Source: Saccharum officinarum
Taxonomy: Eukaryota; Streptophyta; Magnoliopsida; Poales; Poaceae
NCBI GenBank assembly: GCA_020631735.1
Contig: CM036159.1
Span: 21,801,511 to 21,865,510, forward strand
Direction of reading: 5' to 3'
DNA: 64,000 nt
Part shown: positions 24,599-34,511 of the stretch, piece by piece
Numbering within the stretch: the stretch's first letter is position 1
How the letters are laid out: each line of letters opens with the position of its first letter
Notes under the pieces: generated by a model
Seen by the model: the letters and a program-made list of their open reading frames with translations, nothing else
Databases searched by the model: none
Told to the model about the DNA's origin: nothing
Program-made: the position numbers and the translations under genes

Positions 24599-24808
24599 TT
24601 ACTCCGTGAACGCTGCGGCGGAGGCGGAACCGCTGGCGGGCGGTGGCAGCGGCAGGTGGACGCACGAGGCGGCGGCTTCGGCGATGGTGGAGAAGCCCTG
24701 GCGCTGCTTGTGCTTGGGGTTGGCGGTGCAGTGGATGAAGACGATGCCCCGGCGCTTCACCACCTTGCAGAACCCGCACAGGCGCTTCACCGACGCGCGG
24801 ACCTTCAT
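24599..24808 (-). CDS. Nuclear-encoded bL36-type ribosomal protein, probably mitochondrial
   Basis: This 69-residue protein starts [21 protein letters not shown] and continues through [10 protein letters not shown], the full bL36 core. The zinc ligands are visible as C11, C14, C27 and H33. bL36 is a small zinc-binding protein of the large ribosomal subunit. Plant plastids usually encode their own rpl36, so a nuclear copy most likely serves mitochondria (inference). Bacterial bL36 has about 38 residues; this one adds about 30 residues rich in Ala, Pro and Ser. There is no obvious presequence before the core. The gene appears intronless. Its stop lies only 63 bp from a Helitron-like terminus, so its 3' UTR may derive from inserted DNA. 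Confidence 0.88.
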   Translation of the reverse strand: MKVRASVKRLCGFCKVVKRRGIVFIHCTANPKHKQRQGFSTIAEAAASCVHLPLPPPASGSASAAAFTE

Positions 24809-24896
24809 CCTCTTCTTCGTTCCCCCGCTCGCCTCCTGCCTTGGGGCCTTCTCGTCTTCCGTCCGATTCGTCTAGCGGCGAGTCGGACTCTTAGGC

Positions 24897-24957
24897 TTAG
24901 GGTTTGGTGGTGGAACGCATGGGCCAGGCTACCAGGATCAGAAGAAGCTCGGCCCAT
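24897..24957 (-). promoter_or_regulatory. Telo-box and site II elements upstream of the bL36 gene
   Basis: Reading the minus strand, AAACCCTAA (24897-24905) lies about 90 bp upstream of the start codon. TGGGCC-type site II words lie at 24920-24925 and 24951-24957. This pairing is known from promoters of plant ribosomal-protein genes and fits the gene. The transcription start was not determined. Confidence 0.6.
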
Positions 24958-25075
24958 AAAAGATTGGGCGCCCATTAATGACAGTAAGGTCCATCACGGG
25001 TACGTAGCATATAGCAAGACCTCAAAGGCTCAATAGAGCTCATCCTAGCCGTCGTCCCGAAAACTCCTGCCCAAA

Positions 25076-25128
25076 CCACCCGCCGGCAGGCTCAAAAAAA
25101 AAAAAAAAAAAAACCCACCCGCCGGCAG
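25076..25128 (+). repeat. A20 run flanked by a 14-bp direct repeat
   Basis: 'ccacccgccggcag' occurs at 25076-25089 and 25115-25128 on either side of GCTC plus about 20 A. A poly-A run between exact direct repeats is the pattern of a retroposition with almost nothing but the tail inserted. Slippage is an alternative. Confidence 0.6.
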
Positions 25129-25139
25129 TGGGCAGTCAA

Positions 25140-25550
25140 GCGCACCATGGACTTCCGCGATGAGACCTCGCGGTCGAGCGGGAGGAGCACTCCCGAGGAA
25201 CCGACCTGTTACCTGTTACTTGGATCTCCTCTCAGACTCGGATCTCCACTCAAACCTAGCCACAATGCTCATCATCGAAGCCCTCCCTCACGACAGCCGC
25301 ACCATGGATCAACCCTCCGTGCTCCCCCAGGAGGTGATCGCTCCTCCTCCAAGACTACTACGACCCCAATGCCTACTTGCTACTACGACCCCAATGCCTA
25401 CTTGGCTCTTCTAACGCCCGGAAGACCCGCACCAAAAAGCACCGGGCTGTGGCTATCCTGTTCGTCCTTTTCCAGTTTTCTGTTCTTTCTTCTTCCTATT
25501 ATTATCCTACTACCACTACGGTGTCTACCTACGAGGATTGACATATAAAA
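25140..25550 (+). other. Possible gene remnant with a 25-bp tandem duplication
   Basis: An ATG at 25147 opens a frame with mixed composition. In two frames the translation shows YYDPNAYL and, later, SNARKTRTKKHRAVAILFVLFQFSV. A 25-bp unit containing 'tacgaccccaatgcc' is tandemly duplicated at about 25,361-25,410, which shifts the frame. I do not recognise the protein. It may be a pseudogene. Confidence 0.35.
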
Positions 25551-25658
25551 AACTTATATCTATATCTATACCTGTACTTATATAATAATAAAGAGATAAA
25601 ATTTCAAGCTCTTTTTTCGTCAATGTATTTTTTCGTCCACATCCTTCCAACTAACTAT

Positions 25659-25962
25659 GGTCCGTTCAGTGGCGGATGTGGGATGCGGGATAAGGGGGCT
25701 AAAACAACAGAGATGTTGATTTGCACGAAGATTTAACGGTGAAATCAAGTTTTTGCTACAGTAATTAGCATTGAAATCAAGAAATTAGGGGGGGCTGGAG
25801 CCCCCCAGCCCCCCCTTTGGATCCGCCCCTAGGTCCGTTTGGCTATGCTGATAAGTCGGCTGAAAAACATTGTTGACTGATTTATTTGGAGAAAAAAACA
25901 TTGTTCCGACTGAAAAAACAAGCTGAAAAGTACGGATTATAAGCCGAATGAACATGACCTAT
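25659..25962. mobile_element. MITE (GGTCCGTTTGGCT... type) split by another MITE
   Basis: The sequence GGTCCGTT (25659) plus TGGCTATGCTGATAAG... (from 25840) to ...AAGCCGAATGAACATGACC is a member of a common grass MITE family with 'gctgaaaaacattgtt' and 'gaaaaaacaagctgaaaag' blocks. A possible 3-bp target duplication TAT flanks it. It is interrupted at 25667-25831. Confidence 0.65.
25667..25831. mobile_element. hAT-type MITE, 165 bp, nested in another MITE
   Basis: The ends CAGTGGCGGAT and ATCCGCCCCTA are imperfect inverted repeats of the hAT type. The flanking 8-bp repeat GGTCCGTT (25659-25666, 25832-25839) is a perfect hAT-length target duplication. Confidence 0.85.
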
Positions 25963-26065
25963 ATGTTGTCTATATCTCTCATGATTTATATGACAGGTTC
26001 GGGATAGCTACAAATCCAAATAGAACTCTGAGATATTAAATAAGCTGAATAGAAATCCTAATCTC

Positions 26066-26071
<6 letters not shown>

Positions 26072-26154
<83 letters not shown>
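26072..26154. repeat. (AT)n microsatellite
   Basis: About 41 uninterrupted TA units. Confidence 0.97.
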
Positions 26155-26157
<3 letters not shown>

Positions 26158-26990
26158 AATATTAAGCCTCCAATCCTAACCGGCTTTAATAGAAATCTTG
26201 CTCTACTATATCTTATCATAATCTATTTTTTCAAGCCAAAATATTAAAACATTATCTTTATGGCTCTACCTTAATATTGAAACATGACAAGTTTTTAGTT
26301 TTGGTCTTTTATATTTTTTAGTTTTTTCCAAGCCCGTTGACCTTTTTTTTACTTTTTTTTTGCCGTAGAGGCCCTGCAGATCACGAAACGTGAGGATGTG
26401 CCCTCGTCAACCACAAGATGTTCCGATTTTTTTATGTCCTTTTCCGATTTCTTTCTTTCAGTTCCAATTCATTTAATTACGTCTAATTCTTTTCTTTTTT
26501 TAGTCATGGTCTAGGTTCATTTACGTTTTCTTTATTTTCAACCAAACATTGTTTTACGTTCTTCATCCACTTGTGGTAACCTAGATAAATAAAAATCCTA
26601 ATGAGATTTTTTACAATACTTGTGGAGAATTTCGACGGCTCACAACGACCGATCCGACGGCCAGAAAGGCCAAAGGCGATGGGAGGCGATTGCTATGTCT
26701 ATGACCGGTGGGGCATATGCGCTAAATCGCTTCCCATCGCCTCCAAAACTGAGGGGGAGGCGATGCCAAATAAAGGATGGCTAATTGCGTTTTTGTAGTT
26801 TTTTTTCTAAACAAGGGTATTAAGGTAACTTTATAAATACAAAATTTTATGTTTTGAGTACAATAATTAAGGTTATTACTATTGTTATTAGATGAATAAA
26901 AAAACAGCGACCGATCGTCGCATGGAGCCGCCGCCTTCTAGGTTTCACTCGCCGCTACTGCACGGAGCCGCCGCCGCCCAAGTTCGTCTG
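26155..26990. other. AT-rich DNA with a 67-bp hairpin
   Basis: No gene is seen. Arms at 26675-26691 (ggcgatgggaggcgatt) and 26725-26741 (its inverse with one mismatch) form a hairpin with a 33-base loop. At about 26,920-26,990 a short GC-rich exon-like piece abuts the LTR. Confidence 0.5.
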
Positions 26991-29900
26991 TGTAACATCC
27001 CGGATGTTAAAAATAATTAAAAGTTTGATCATGAGCATCCTCAGAGCATAAGCATCAAACATCATGTCAAACAAGCACCACATGTTGCATTGTTACATGT
27101 AAATGTTGGACATGTTTCATGCATAGCATGGTAATGTTTTTATTATTGCTTATGTTTCAAGTAAAGTGCTGAAATGTTTTAGATGTTTCATTTAAATGTT
27201 TCACATGTTTCAATAGTAATTTGATATGTTATTTTTATTAGTATGCTTAATACATTAATAATGCCATGTTGCTTGTCACATGAAATAATGTTTTGTTAGT
27301 GTTAAAGGATTAATCATGTTTTAGTTAGAAAGAATAATCAATTGAATTCAAAACTCTGATTTCCGGAAAACCCCATTTTCCCCCTTTTGAATAATTCAAA
27401 ATCTAAGCAAAATTTAGGAAAAAGTTTTAAAAAAAGTTTGTAGATCTTTTCAAGGGCTACAACTTTGGTGTTTTGAGTTTTCGAAGTTTTAGTGTAAAAT
27501 GTGGAGCAATTTTGAAAAGAAGCAAATTTCAAATTTGACCCCTTTTCATCCCCAAACTCAAATTTCAAAATAGAGGCAGAATTTGAAAATAGTTTGAACA
27601 ACAAAGTGGTAGGTCTTGGTTAGATGAACAATTTTGGTGTTCGGAGTTTTTGAAGTTTCAATATAAAATTCAAAGTAATTTTGAATTTTTAGATTTTCCA
27701 GAAAATGTCCCCATTCAAATTCAAATTCAAATTTCAAAATCTAGGCCGAATTGGAAAATGTTTATATTGAGAAAGTTGTAGAACTTTGAAAATTTAACAA
27801 CTTTTGTTTTTACAGATTTTCAACTTTTATAGAAAATTTGAAAGTAATTTGCAAAATGGTGTCAGTGGCAGTTTTGTAAATATTTCAAAATCGATCTCCA
27901 ACACCCGGCGCACCTCCTGCTTGTCGCCGGTGGCCTTCGGCCAACTTCTAGGCGCGCCCGCGGTCACCACCTCTTGCTCGGCATGGGCAGGCGTCTCTGG
28001 CGTGTCACTTCCCCATTGCCTCGTCTTGACTATAAAGCCCGCACAGCCGCCGTCATTTTTCCCTTCTCCTTTCTCTGTCTCTGCTGCCGCCGCCGTTGCC
28101 CTTTAACCGCCGGCATCTAGCGCTGTCCCTAAACCGTCCTCGGCCAAATTAAGAGCACCACCGCGTTCGCCATATCCTTGCACAGCTATTGAGCTGCCTC
28201 GCAGCGTTCCGCACCGCTGTGCCGCTGGGAAGCCGTCGTCTTCTCCACTTCCGATCACAAGCGCCATCACCACCGCCTCACCATGGTCCGGTCCCTCCGG
28301 TCCATCTCCGCCTTCACCAAGCGCGCCACGGTAAGCGTGGTGAGCTACTGGACCTTCCTATACCTTCAATTTGATCTCTACCGGCTTGTCTTGCCGAAGT
28401 ACCGTGCGCCATCGCTGCCGCGCGCGCCATGGCCGGGGTAAAGCTCCCTCCGGAGTGTCTGCGACCGAGTAGAGTGTATGGGGAAGTTCGCGGTGTCGTG
28501 TTGGTCTTGGTGGTCGGATTATTTGGGTAGCGTCGAGTCACCGGCGTCGTGGCCACGGCCGACCGCCGTGCCGCCATGGCCGGCCCGCGGGAAGCAGGGA
28601 GAGAGAGGAGAATGGGGGAGGAAGGAGGTGTTGGGCCGGCTCGGCTTGTTAGGCCGAGCCACAACGAGAGAAAGGGAGAAAGCAGATGGGTGGGTGGGCC
28701 ACAAGCGCGAGCGCGCGCGCGTCTGGCTGGGCCGAGCAAGGGGAAGGAAAAAGAAATGGCCCGTGTTGCCGGTTTTTGTTTTTCTTTTTCAAAAATGTGA
28801 ATAGTAACAGTTTTTGTTTATTTTGTTGTGAATTAATTATAGCACCAAAAATGATGAAAATTTTTGTGTAGCTTGTTCATAATGTTCTATGTCATGGAAA
28901 AATATGAAATGTCTAATTTGATTACTTTTTGAATGTCAATTAATTAGCTCCATTAATTAATAAATGATTTTCCCCTAATTTTTCTAGGCTTATATAATTA
29001 TTCAAAAATTGTGAAAAATGTTTTGCCACTTAGTTATGATGTAAGCTTCTAAAAATAAAAATTTGAGATTAATTGGATAACTCTAATTTTATGCTTAATT
29101 TATGCTTTATTAATTAATCAGTTAATCAAATGATTAGTGTTTAATCATTTAGGGTTTTGTGTGACTTTTGGATTGATTGTTGACCTTGGGTCATTAACAT
29201 GTGATGATCCATGGCATCTTATTGAGTTGCTTGAGCTCATGATTAACTTGTTAATTAAGTTTTGTTAATGATAGTTAGTGTCAATAACTTAGGTCATTAG
29301 TAGTTAATAACTTACTTATGTTAATACTTAGTGGTCTTGTGGTAGAATTACTTGTTATTAGATGCAACCTCTTGGGTAAAAACAAAGTTACGGTTAGTTA
29401 ACCTTTAAATTAACCTTGTTAGCTTGAAACTGTACCGCGAAGGAAAGTTGTACTCAAGTAGATAACTAATGTTTATCCTTTCTAAATGTCTCTTTTATGC
29501 TATGCTTTGTTCATTATCATGCATCATGGCATGCATTCCATCATGTTAAGCATCACATCATTTATATACGTGTAGTGCCTACGAGAGTGAGAAGATTCGT
29601 GGTGAACAAATGATGACGAGGTTGGTGTTGATCAATCTTCGGAAAGGTGTCATCCACCCGTGATGTTGGCGTCAAACTTGACTTCTACGAGAACTAACCA
29701 CCGCTGCAACGCAGGCAAGCCCCGGACATACAACCACTCTTCTATTTTATAAATGCTTTATTACACCTTAAGTCTAGTGTAATGTGCATTAAGTTAATAG
29801 GAGTTGGTTGATACCGTTGCTGCATGATTACCTTGATCTACATTTATATCCAAATGATATCCCACAAGTATATGTAGGTCGATCTCTTATGCTTAGTAAT

Positions 29901-31156
29901 GCTTAGACTTCGGTAGAAGTCGAATAATATTTTCTTTGATCATAAGAACAGGTTTATTTCTTGCTTCTCCTGACCTAATGACAGGTCATGAGAGCATGTG
30001 GAAATGAATATGAGAATGAACTTGAGACTAGACGGGGCATGAGAATTGTCTTTGGTGGTTGGTCCCGTTTGTGTCGGTTAAGGACCGTTCGTTGTTGGCC
30101 CTCGAGTCAAGGAGTTTTTAATAGTACTAGTCATGTACCCATATTGGGTAAGCCTTACTTCGGTTATTCCATCACGAGAACGTCTAACCTCGCACTGGGA
30201 GTGGAGAGATGGCGAGAGTAGCGTGTACCCACGGGGCTAGAATTGGGCCGGGTTCGAGGAGTACTGTGCTCTCGGGTGGCGAAAGACACGTTCTGGTTTT
30301 GGGCGACCTAAGTAAGAGTTGATATATGCAAGATTTAGTTCTACATATGTCGTGTGGTTAGGAAGCCCCAGCTGGGTAGATGAAGCGGTTCGAATCGTCG
30401 TTACTCCACGAGAAAGGAGTCTTGACCTTGCACCAACATCGTAGCAACAACTGGAACATGATTACCGTTGGACTTGAGATGGAAAAGAAATGAATAACTA
30501 GTGTAATGCTTATATTTATGATTGAGATAGATACAGGTGCAAAAGTTAGCTATAATTAGGCTATACTAAAACTGGAGCCAAAACTTAATTAAAAGTTTGA
30601 AAGCAAGGATGCACTGGTAGTAAGCTTTTCTGCAAAACTTCTCTTTTCTAGCTTCACTATTTTCCTTAAGCCAGCATATCCTTAGAGTATTTTCTTTTCG
30701 TCGGGTAAGTCTTACGGAGTACAATTGAGTACTCAGAGTTTGTTAACCCCTGTTGCAGGTGCTGACTGGTGCTGCTAATTAGGTCACGTCGGTGGGCTCG
30801 ACATGATTTGGTTGTCCTCCCCTAACTTAGGTGCTCTACCTAAGTTGTCTTCTGTAGTTCTACTCGACTTCCGTAATACAAGTTAAGTTTGTAAAAAGTT
30901 AACTTAATCATGATTTATAAATTCATTGTTGTTATTTTTCCGCACTCTGATGTAAAGTTTTGTAACAAATGTTGTAATATTGTAGTTACTCCTTTGTTGA
31001 TCCTGGTATGAGTTATCAAATGTAGTTGAATCGGGGTCCTGTGAGGGCACTCGACAGATCTTCTTAGGTTATCTGGTGTACATGCATAGCCGTCAGAGGT
31101 CTTAGGGACAATGACAGGTGCATGTGGGCCATATAATTTAGGAGGTTCTGTGACAG
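26991..31156. mobile_element. Solo-LTR-like insertion of about 4.2 kb
   Basis: The block begins TGTAACATCC and ends TTCTGTGACA, with TG...CA termini, and contains no gag-pol domain or internal terminal repeat. The flanking pentamers 'gtctg' and 'gtatg' match at four of five positions. Blocks such as 'ggttggtcccgtttgtg' occur in long LTRs of grass Gypsy elements (recalled, not searched). A long solo LTR fits best. A non-coding LARD-type element is the alternative. Short open frames in it (for example 28189-28374) are not supported. Confidence 0.6.
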
Positions 31157-31779
31157 TATGCGCGCCTGATGCTGCTCCTTCGGCGGCGTGCCGGGCAGCC
31201 CTGACCTGCGCCCTGCGCCTGCTGCCCTTATCGGTCGCGTTCATGGTTTAGTTCGCCTTTTTCACGGACGGACGAAGGTCCCCGGCTCGCCGGGCTCGCG
31301 GAAGCAGGCCACGAGGTCATGGGCGGGCGGCCGCGCGCGGGCTCCGGGCCGGCGGCGGCTAGGGTTCCAAGGGCTGGCGGCGGCTAGGGTTTCGGCGGCG
31401 GTCACACGCATCTGGAGGAGCCGCGCCATGCCTGGACGCCGCCGGGGCGCGCATCTGGAGGAGTCGCGTGGTGGTGGCGGTGGGGCGGCGGGGCGCGGTG
31501 GTGGCAGCGCAGGGCGGCGGGGCGCGGTGGTGGCGGCGCGTTGGGGCGGCCAGGAAGTGGCGGCGTAGCTCGGGCCCCGTTCTCGGCCGCCGCCACCGCC
31601 TGCAGCTCCAGTGCATCCGCGCGGCCGCGGTCGCCGACGAGCCCAAGCTGAACAAGTACAACAACCTGCGCCCGCTGCCCTCACAGTGATGCAACTCACG
31701 GGCAACAGCTCCTCTCCTCGTCAGCGTAGAGGCAGCCGACGTCGTCGAGCCCGCCGCGGGAACAGCCTCCAAGCCGACG
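31157..31779. other. GC-rich segment next to the FAR1-VWA chimera
   Basis: Both strands are open in several frames because of GGC/GCG-rich sequence. The plus strand around 31,600-31,687 reads LQCIRAAAVADEPKLNKYNNLRPLPSQ, which looks like the start of a mature plastid protein after a transit peptide, but I cannot name it. It may be a further captured fragment. Confidence 0.35.
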
Positions 31780-32371
31780 AGGAGAAAGCCACGACGGAGA
31801 GCCAGTCGCTGGGGGCAAGGTTTTCGATAACGAACCTAATGGCGTGCTTCAGGAACACGAGCTTGGGACCAGACATGCTGTCGCTGACGTCAAGCATCTC
31901 CACAATCTTAGCCTTCTGATCATCGTTGATGTTCCTATGTGAACGCAGAAAACAAGCAAGGTTTGGTTCTATCATCGGATGGTTGTGTTCGTCGATGAAT
32001 TCCTTCACGTACCACTGCCTGTTCTGACCTTGTGCAATCACAAGTTGAGCACGGCACCCACAACGAGTAATGTTCTGTGGCCTCCGCTTCTTAATCTCCC
32101 TATTCAGCTCCTTCGCCTTGCGGAAACCTTCACAACTGCAAACAAACTTGCGAAGAGTCCTTGCATTTTTGCCATTGTCCCACTCGCAGTATTCCTTTCT
32201 CACACTAAATCCTTTCTCATAAGCGTAGTGGTTATAAAACTCGCGGCCTTCGTCTTCACTGTCAAACATCTTCCTAACAATTTCATTGTACTTGAACAAA
32301 GACTCAACATCTGGCATTTTCTCCTGGAACATGAAGATTTCATTATAACAGTCATTAGAACAGGTGAACAT
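31721..32371 (-). pseudogene. Chimeric frame: FAR1 DNA-binding domain joined to a WAV3-type VWA fragment
   Basis: A 216-residue frame. Residues about 34-133 are a FAR1/FHY3 DNA-binding domain (FDSEDEGREFYNHYAYEKGFSVRKE, CSCEGFR, RCGCRAQLVI, EFIDEHNHP) with its Cys/His zinc ligands. From about residue 160 the frame becomes LDVSDSMSGPKLVFLKHAIRFVIENLAPSDWLSVVAFSSSAWRL, the start of a von Willebrand A domain as in WAV3/WAVH RING proteins, with a D-x-S-x-S metal-binding motif. The change occurs near 31,894 without a stop or intron. An acceptor-like TTCCAG precedes EKMPDVESLF (residue 17). The RING part of WAV3 and the MULE-transposase part of FAR1 are absent. Joined exon pieces inside a Helitron-like element suggest gene capture. 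Expression is unknown. Confidence 0.75.
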
Positions 32372-33089
32372 ATATTCTCTCTAAAACTACATTTAAACTG
32401 AGTTGAAGCACTGAAAGATGAAACACTGAACTGAGTTGGTAACTGGAAAATGTGAAATATGTATCCCAGGTGCCAGAAGTAAATACTGCTACATGACGAT
32501 GCATAAATAAATAATGAATGACAACTAAAAGAAGTGCATGCGAAATGTGCAAAGCATGTAAATCAATATGAACATTCTACTTTGAATGCATGGAGCAGGT
32601 GCAGGACAGAGCATCTATGTACTACAACACTCTAATGTGTGTCAGCTTCAGTTTGTCATACTGGAGCATATAATCAGTATACAGAAACAAATCTACAGCT
32701 TTTGAAAAATTAATCTGAATGTATAACTGCACCGAACTGATCCATGCATTATCTGATAGCAATGCTAATTCTTTTTCGGAGAAGAAAAGAAATGTTAAAC
32801 TTGCTGGAAAAGAACATATGATGATGGATTATTAAACCGAGCTAGTAGACAACATGCTGAATTATCACTAAATTCCATAGGTTTTATTAAAGGCAGTTCC
32901 AAACTGAATGATTAACTGAACAGTTAGCACTGCCTCGTCCATCCATCCATCCAACCAACCAACCAAACTGAATAATTATTCTTGGCATCGTCTAATTCAT
33001 TCAGTAATTCTGAACAATCTTGTTTGCGTGGTGTTGCAGCGGTGAGAAGGAAGGTAGAGAGAGAAAGAGCACGTAAAGTCTGTACTCAC
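32372..33089. other. AT-rich spacer between gene fragments
   Basis: No coding sequence is recognised. It lies where an intron would be if the AIP1 and FAR1 pieces were co-transcribed on the minus strand: a GTGAGT donor at its right end and a TTCCAG acceptor just beyond its left end. Confidence 0.4.
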
Positions 33090-33311
33090 ACGAACGCGCG
33101 GACGAAGGACTTGCCCTTGCCGTCGCCGGAGACGACGATGCGCAAGCCATCAGGGGACCAGTGGAGGTCGTCGACGCGTCCGGAGAGGGGCCGGAACTCG
33201 GCCTTGAGCGCGCAGTCGCCGTAGCGGCCCCAGACGCGGACACAGCCGGAGGCGTCGGCGGAGGAGACCCACTCGCCTTGGGGGAGAAGCGGGCGACGGT
33301 GGTGGGGTAGG
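33090..33311 (-). pseudogene. Fragment of actin-interacting protein 1 (AIP1, WD40)
   Basis: The minus strand encodes [63 protein letters not shown], closely matching the second WD40 blade region of plant AIP1/WDR1. Just upstream [12 protein letters not shown] is readable in another frame; one base is missing where RFSPNGEW is expected, so the frame is broken. The fragment ends at a GTGAGT donor, probably the original exon border. AIP1 promotes actin filament disassembly with cofilin; this fragment is far too short to do so. Confidence 0.8.
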
Positions 33312-34507
33312 CGTGATCCGGGCGAGGGCGGGCCGGCGGCGGCGCACGGCGAGGGGCGGCGGTGGCGCACGACGGACGAGGGCTGGCCGGCGGCGGCGGC
33401 GCAAGGCGGACGAGGGCGGGCCGGCGGCGGCTATGGCGAGGACGAGGGCGAGAGAGACATCCGGTGTTTCTTTTTTTGATCGGGGGACGAGTCGGGCGGA
33501 TGGGGAGGGGATGGGGATAAGTGGTATTTGTGCAATGACTAAAAGGCCCTTTTTTAATAAAATCATTAATAATTTGTGGAAGCGATGAGAAGTACTGTAA
33601 AAGGACTCAATCCTAATACAAATAAATTCCTCCAATGTTAACTAATCTGAATAGGAATTCTAATCAAATAGAAAAAATAAAAGTACAAAAAATTGTATAT
33701 ATGTATATACACCTTACCATTATTCTATTAATTCTCGCTTTATATTTCGTTTTGGTTTACGTCCGTCAACTTCTGATTTTTTATGTATATAGAAAAAAAA
33801 ACTTCTGATTTTGAACGGTCCAATACTTCTTTTCTATTTCATTCTGATTTCGTCTTTGGCTCCTAGAATGACTATTACTTCTGAGTTCTGACTTTCTTTT
33901 TTATTCCTATACGTTTGGTTTTGCCGCTAATATCTCCACCACTAATGTAGTTTTGATTAGGAACAAAACTTCAGTAATGATCAGCTAATGAACCAGTGTA
34001 GAGCAGTCTTTATCGATATCAGACTAAATAATGTGTCTCTAAACATATGCAATGCCCAGTACAATCCCTGATCAGTGTCTATGTAAAAAATCGAGAAAGA
34101 TCTCCTATCATAATCATCAACGGATAGACCAATTATTACATCGAAAACTAAGTCCTTATCAACTTTGGTCAAAAATTCTTGCACAAAAAAAACTTCGGTT
34201 AAAGATTATAGCTACAGATTTTTATTAGTCCACAAAAAAAATCAGAAAACTCGATATTTAGCTGTACAACACATGGATGGTATGAATTAAATTTATAATA
34301 TATATTATTTAAAATTAATGTCTCTGTGTTTTAAAGTCGGAGAAAAAACAAAGGTATATTATGGATATCGTAGTCGTCATAAAATAAATTATAACTTTAA
34401 ACTTTTATAAAAGGGTAAAATATAAATAGATATGTATGATCTAGTTTTGTTTTTTATGAATATTTGCTAACTTTTTTTCCTCCCATTGCAACGCACTGGC
34501 ATATTTG
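33312..34507. other. AT-rich right part of the Helitron-like element
   Basis: A GC-rich Arg/Ala-coding patch to about 33,460 is followed by AT-rich DNA with no gene. The last 200 bp lead into the terminal hairpin and CTAG. Confidence 0.45.
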
Positions 34508-34511
34508 CTAG

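Larger units (their letters stand above)
25559..34511 (+). mobile_element. Probable non-autonomous Helitron carrying gene fragments, with nested insertions
   Basis: The right end is clear: 'cccattgcaacgcactggca' followed by 'tatttgCTAG' and T (CTAG at 34508-34511), a decayed form of the grass Helitron 3' hairpin and CTRR end. The proposed left end is a TC after A at 25559, starting TCTATATCTATACCTG and followed by an AT-rich run as in other grass Helitrons; it is less certain. An alternative start lies near 26,062 (TCTCTATATAAT). Inside lie MITEs, an (AT)n tract, a 4.2-kb LTR-like insertion and pieces of at least three host genes (FAR1, VWA, AIP1), as known for gene-capturing Helitrons. No Rep/helicase is present, so it is non-autonomous. 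Confidence 0.55.

Noticed and set aside
28189..28871. GC-rich frames in the 4.2-kb LTR-like block as a captured gene
   Set aside because: No frame shows a domain, and both strands are open. 'ggtaagcgtgg' after a short frame looks like a donor but has no partner exon that I could find.
30370..30400. tRNA gene suggested by 'gcggttcgaatcgtcg'
   Set aside because: Only a B-box-like word is present; no A-box or cloverleaf pairing could be found around it.
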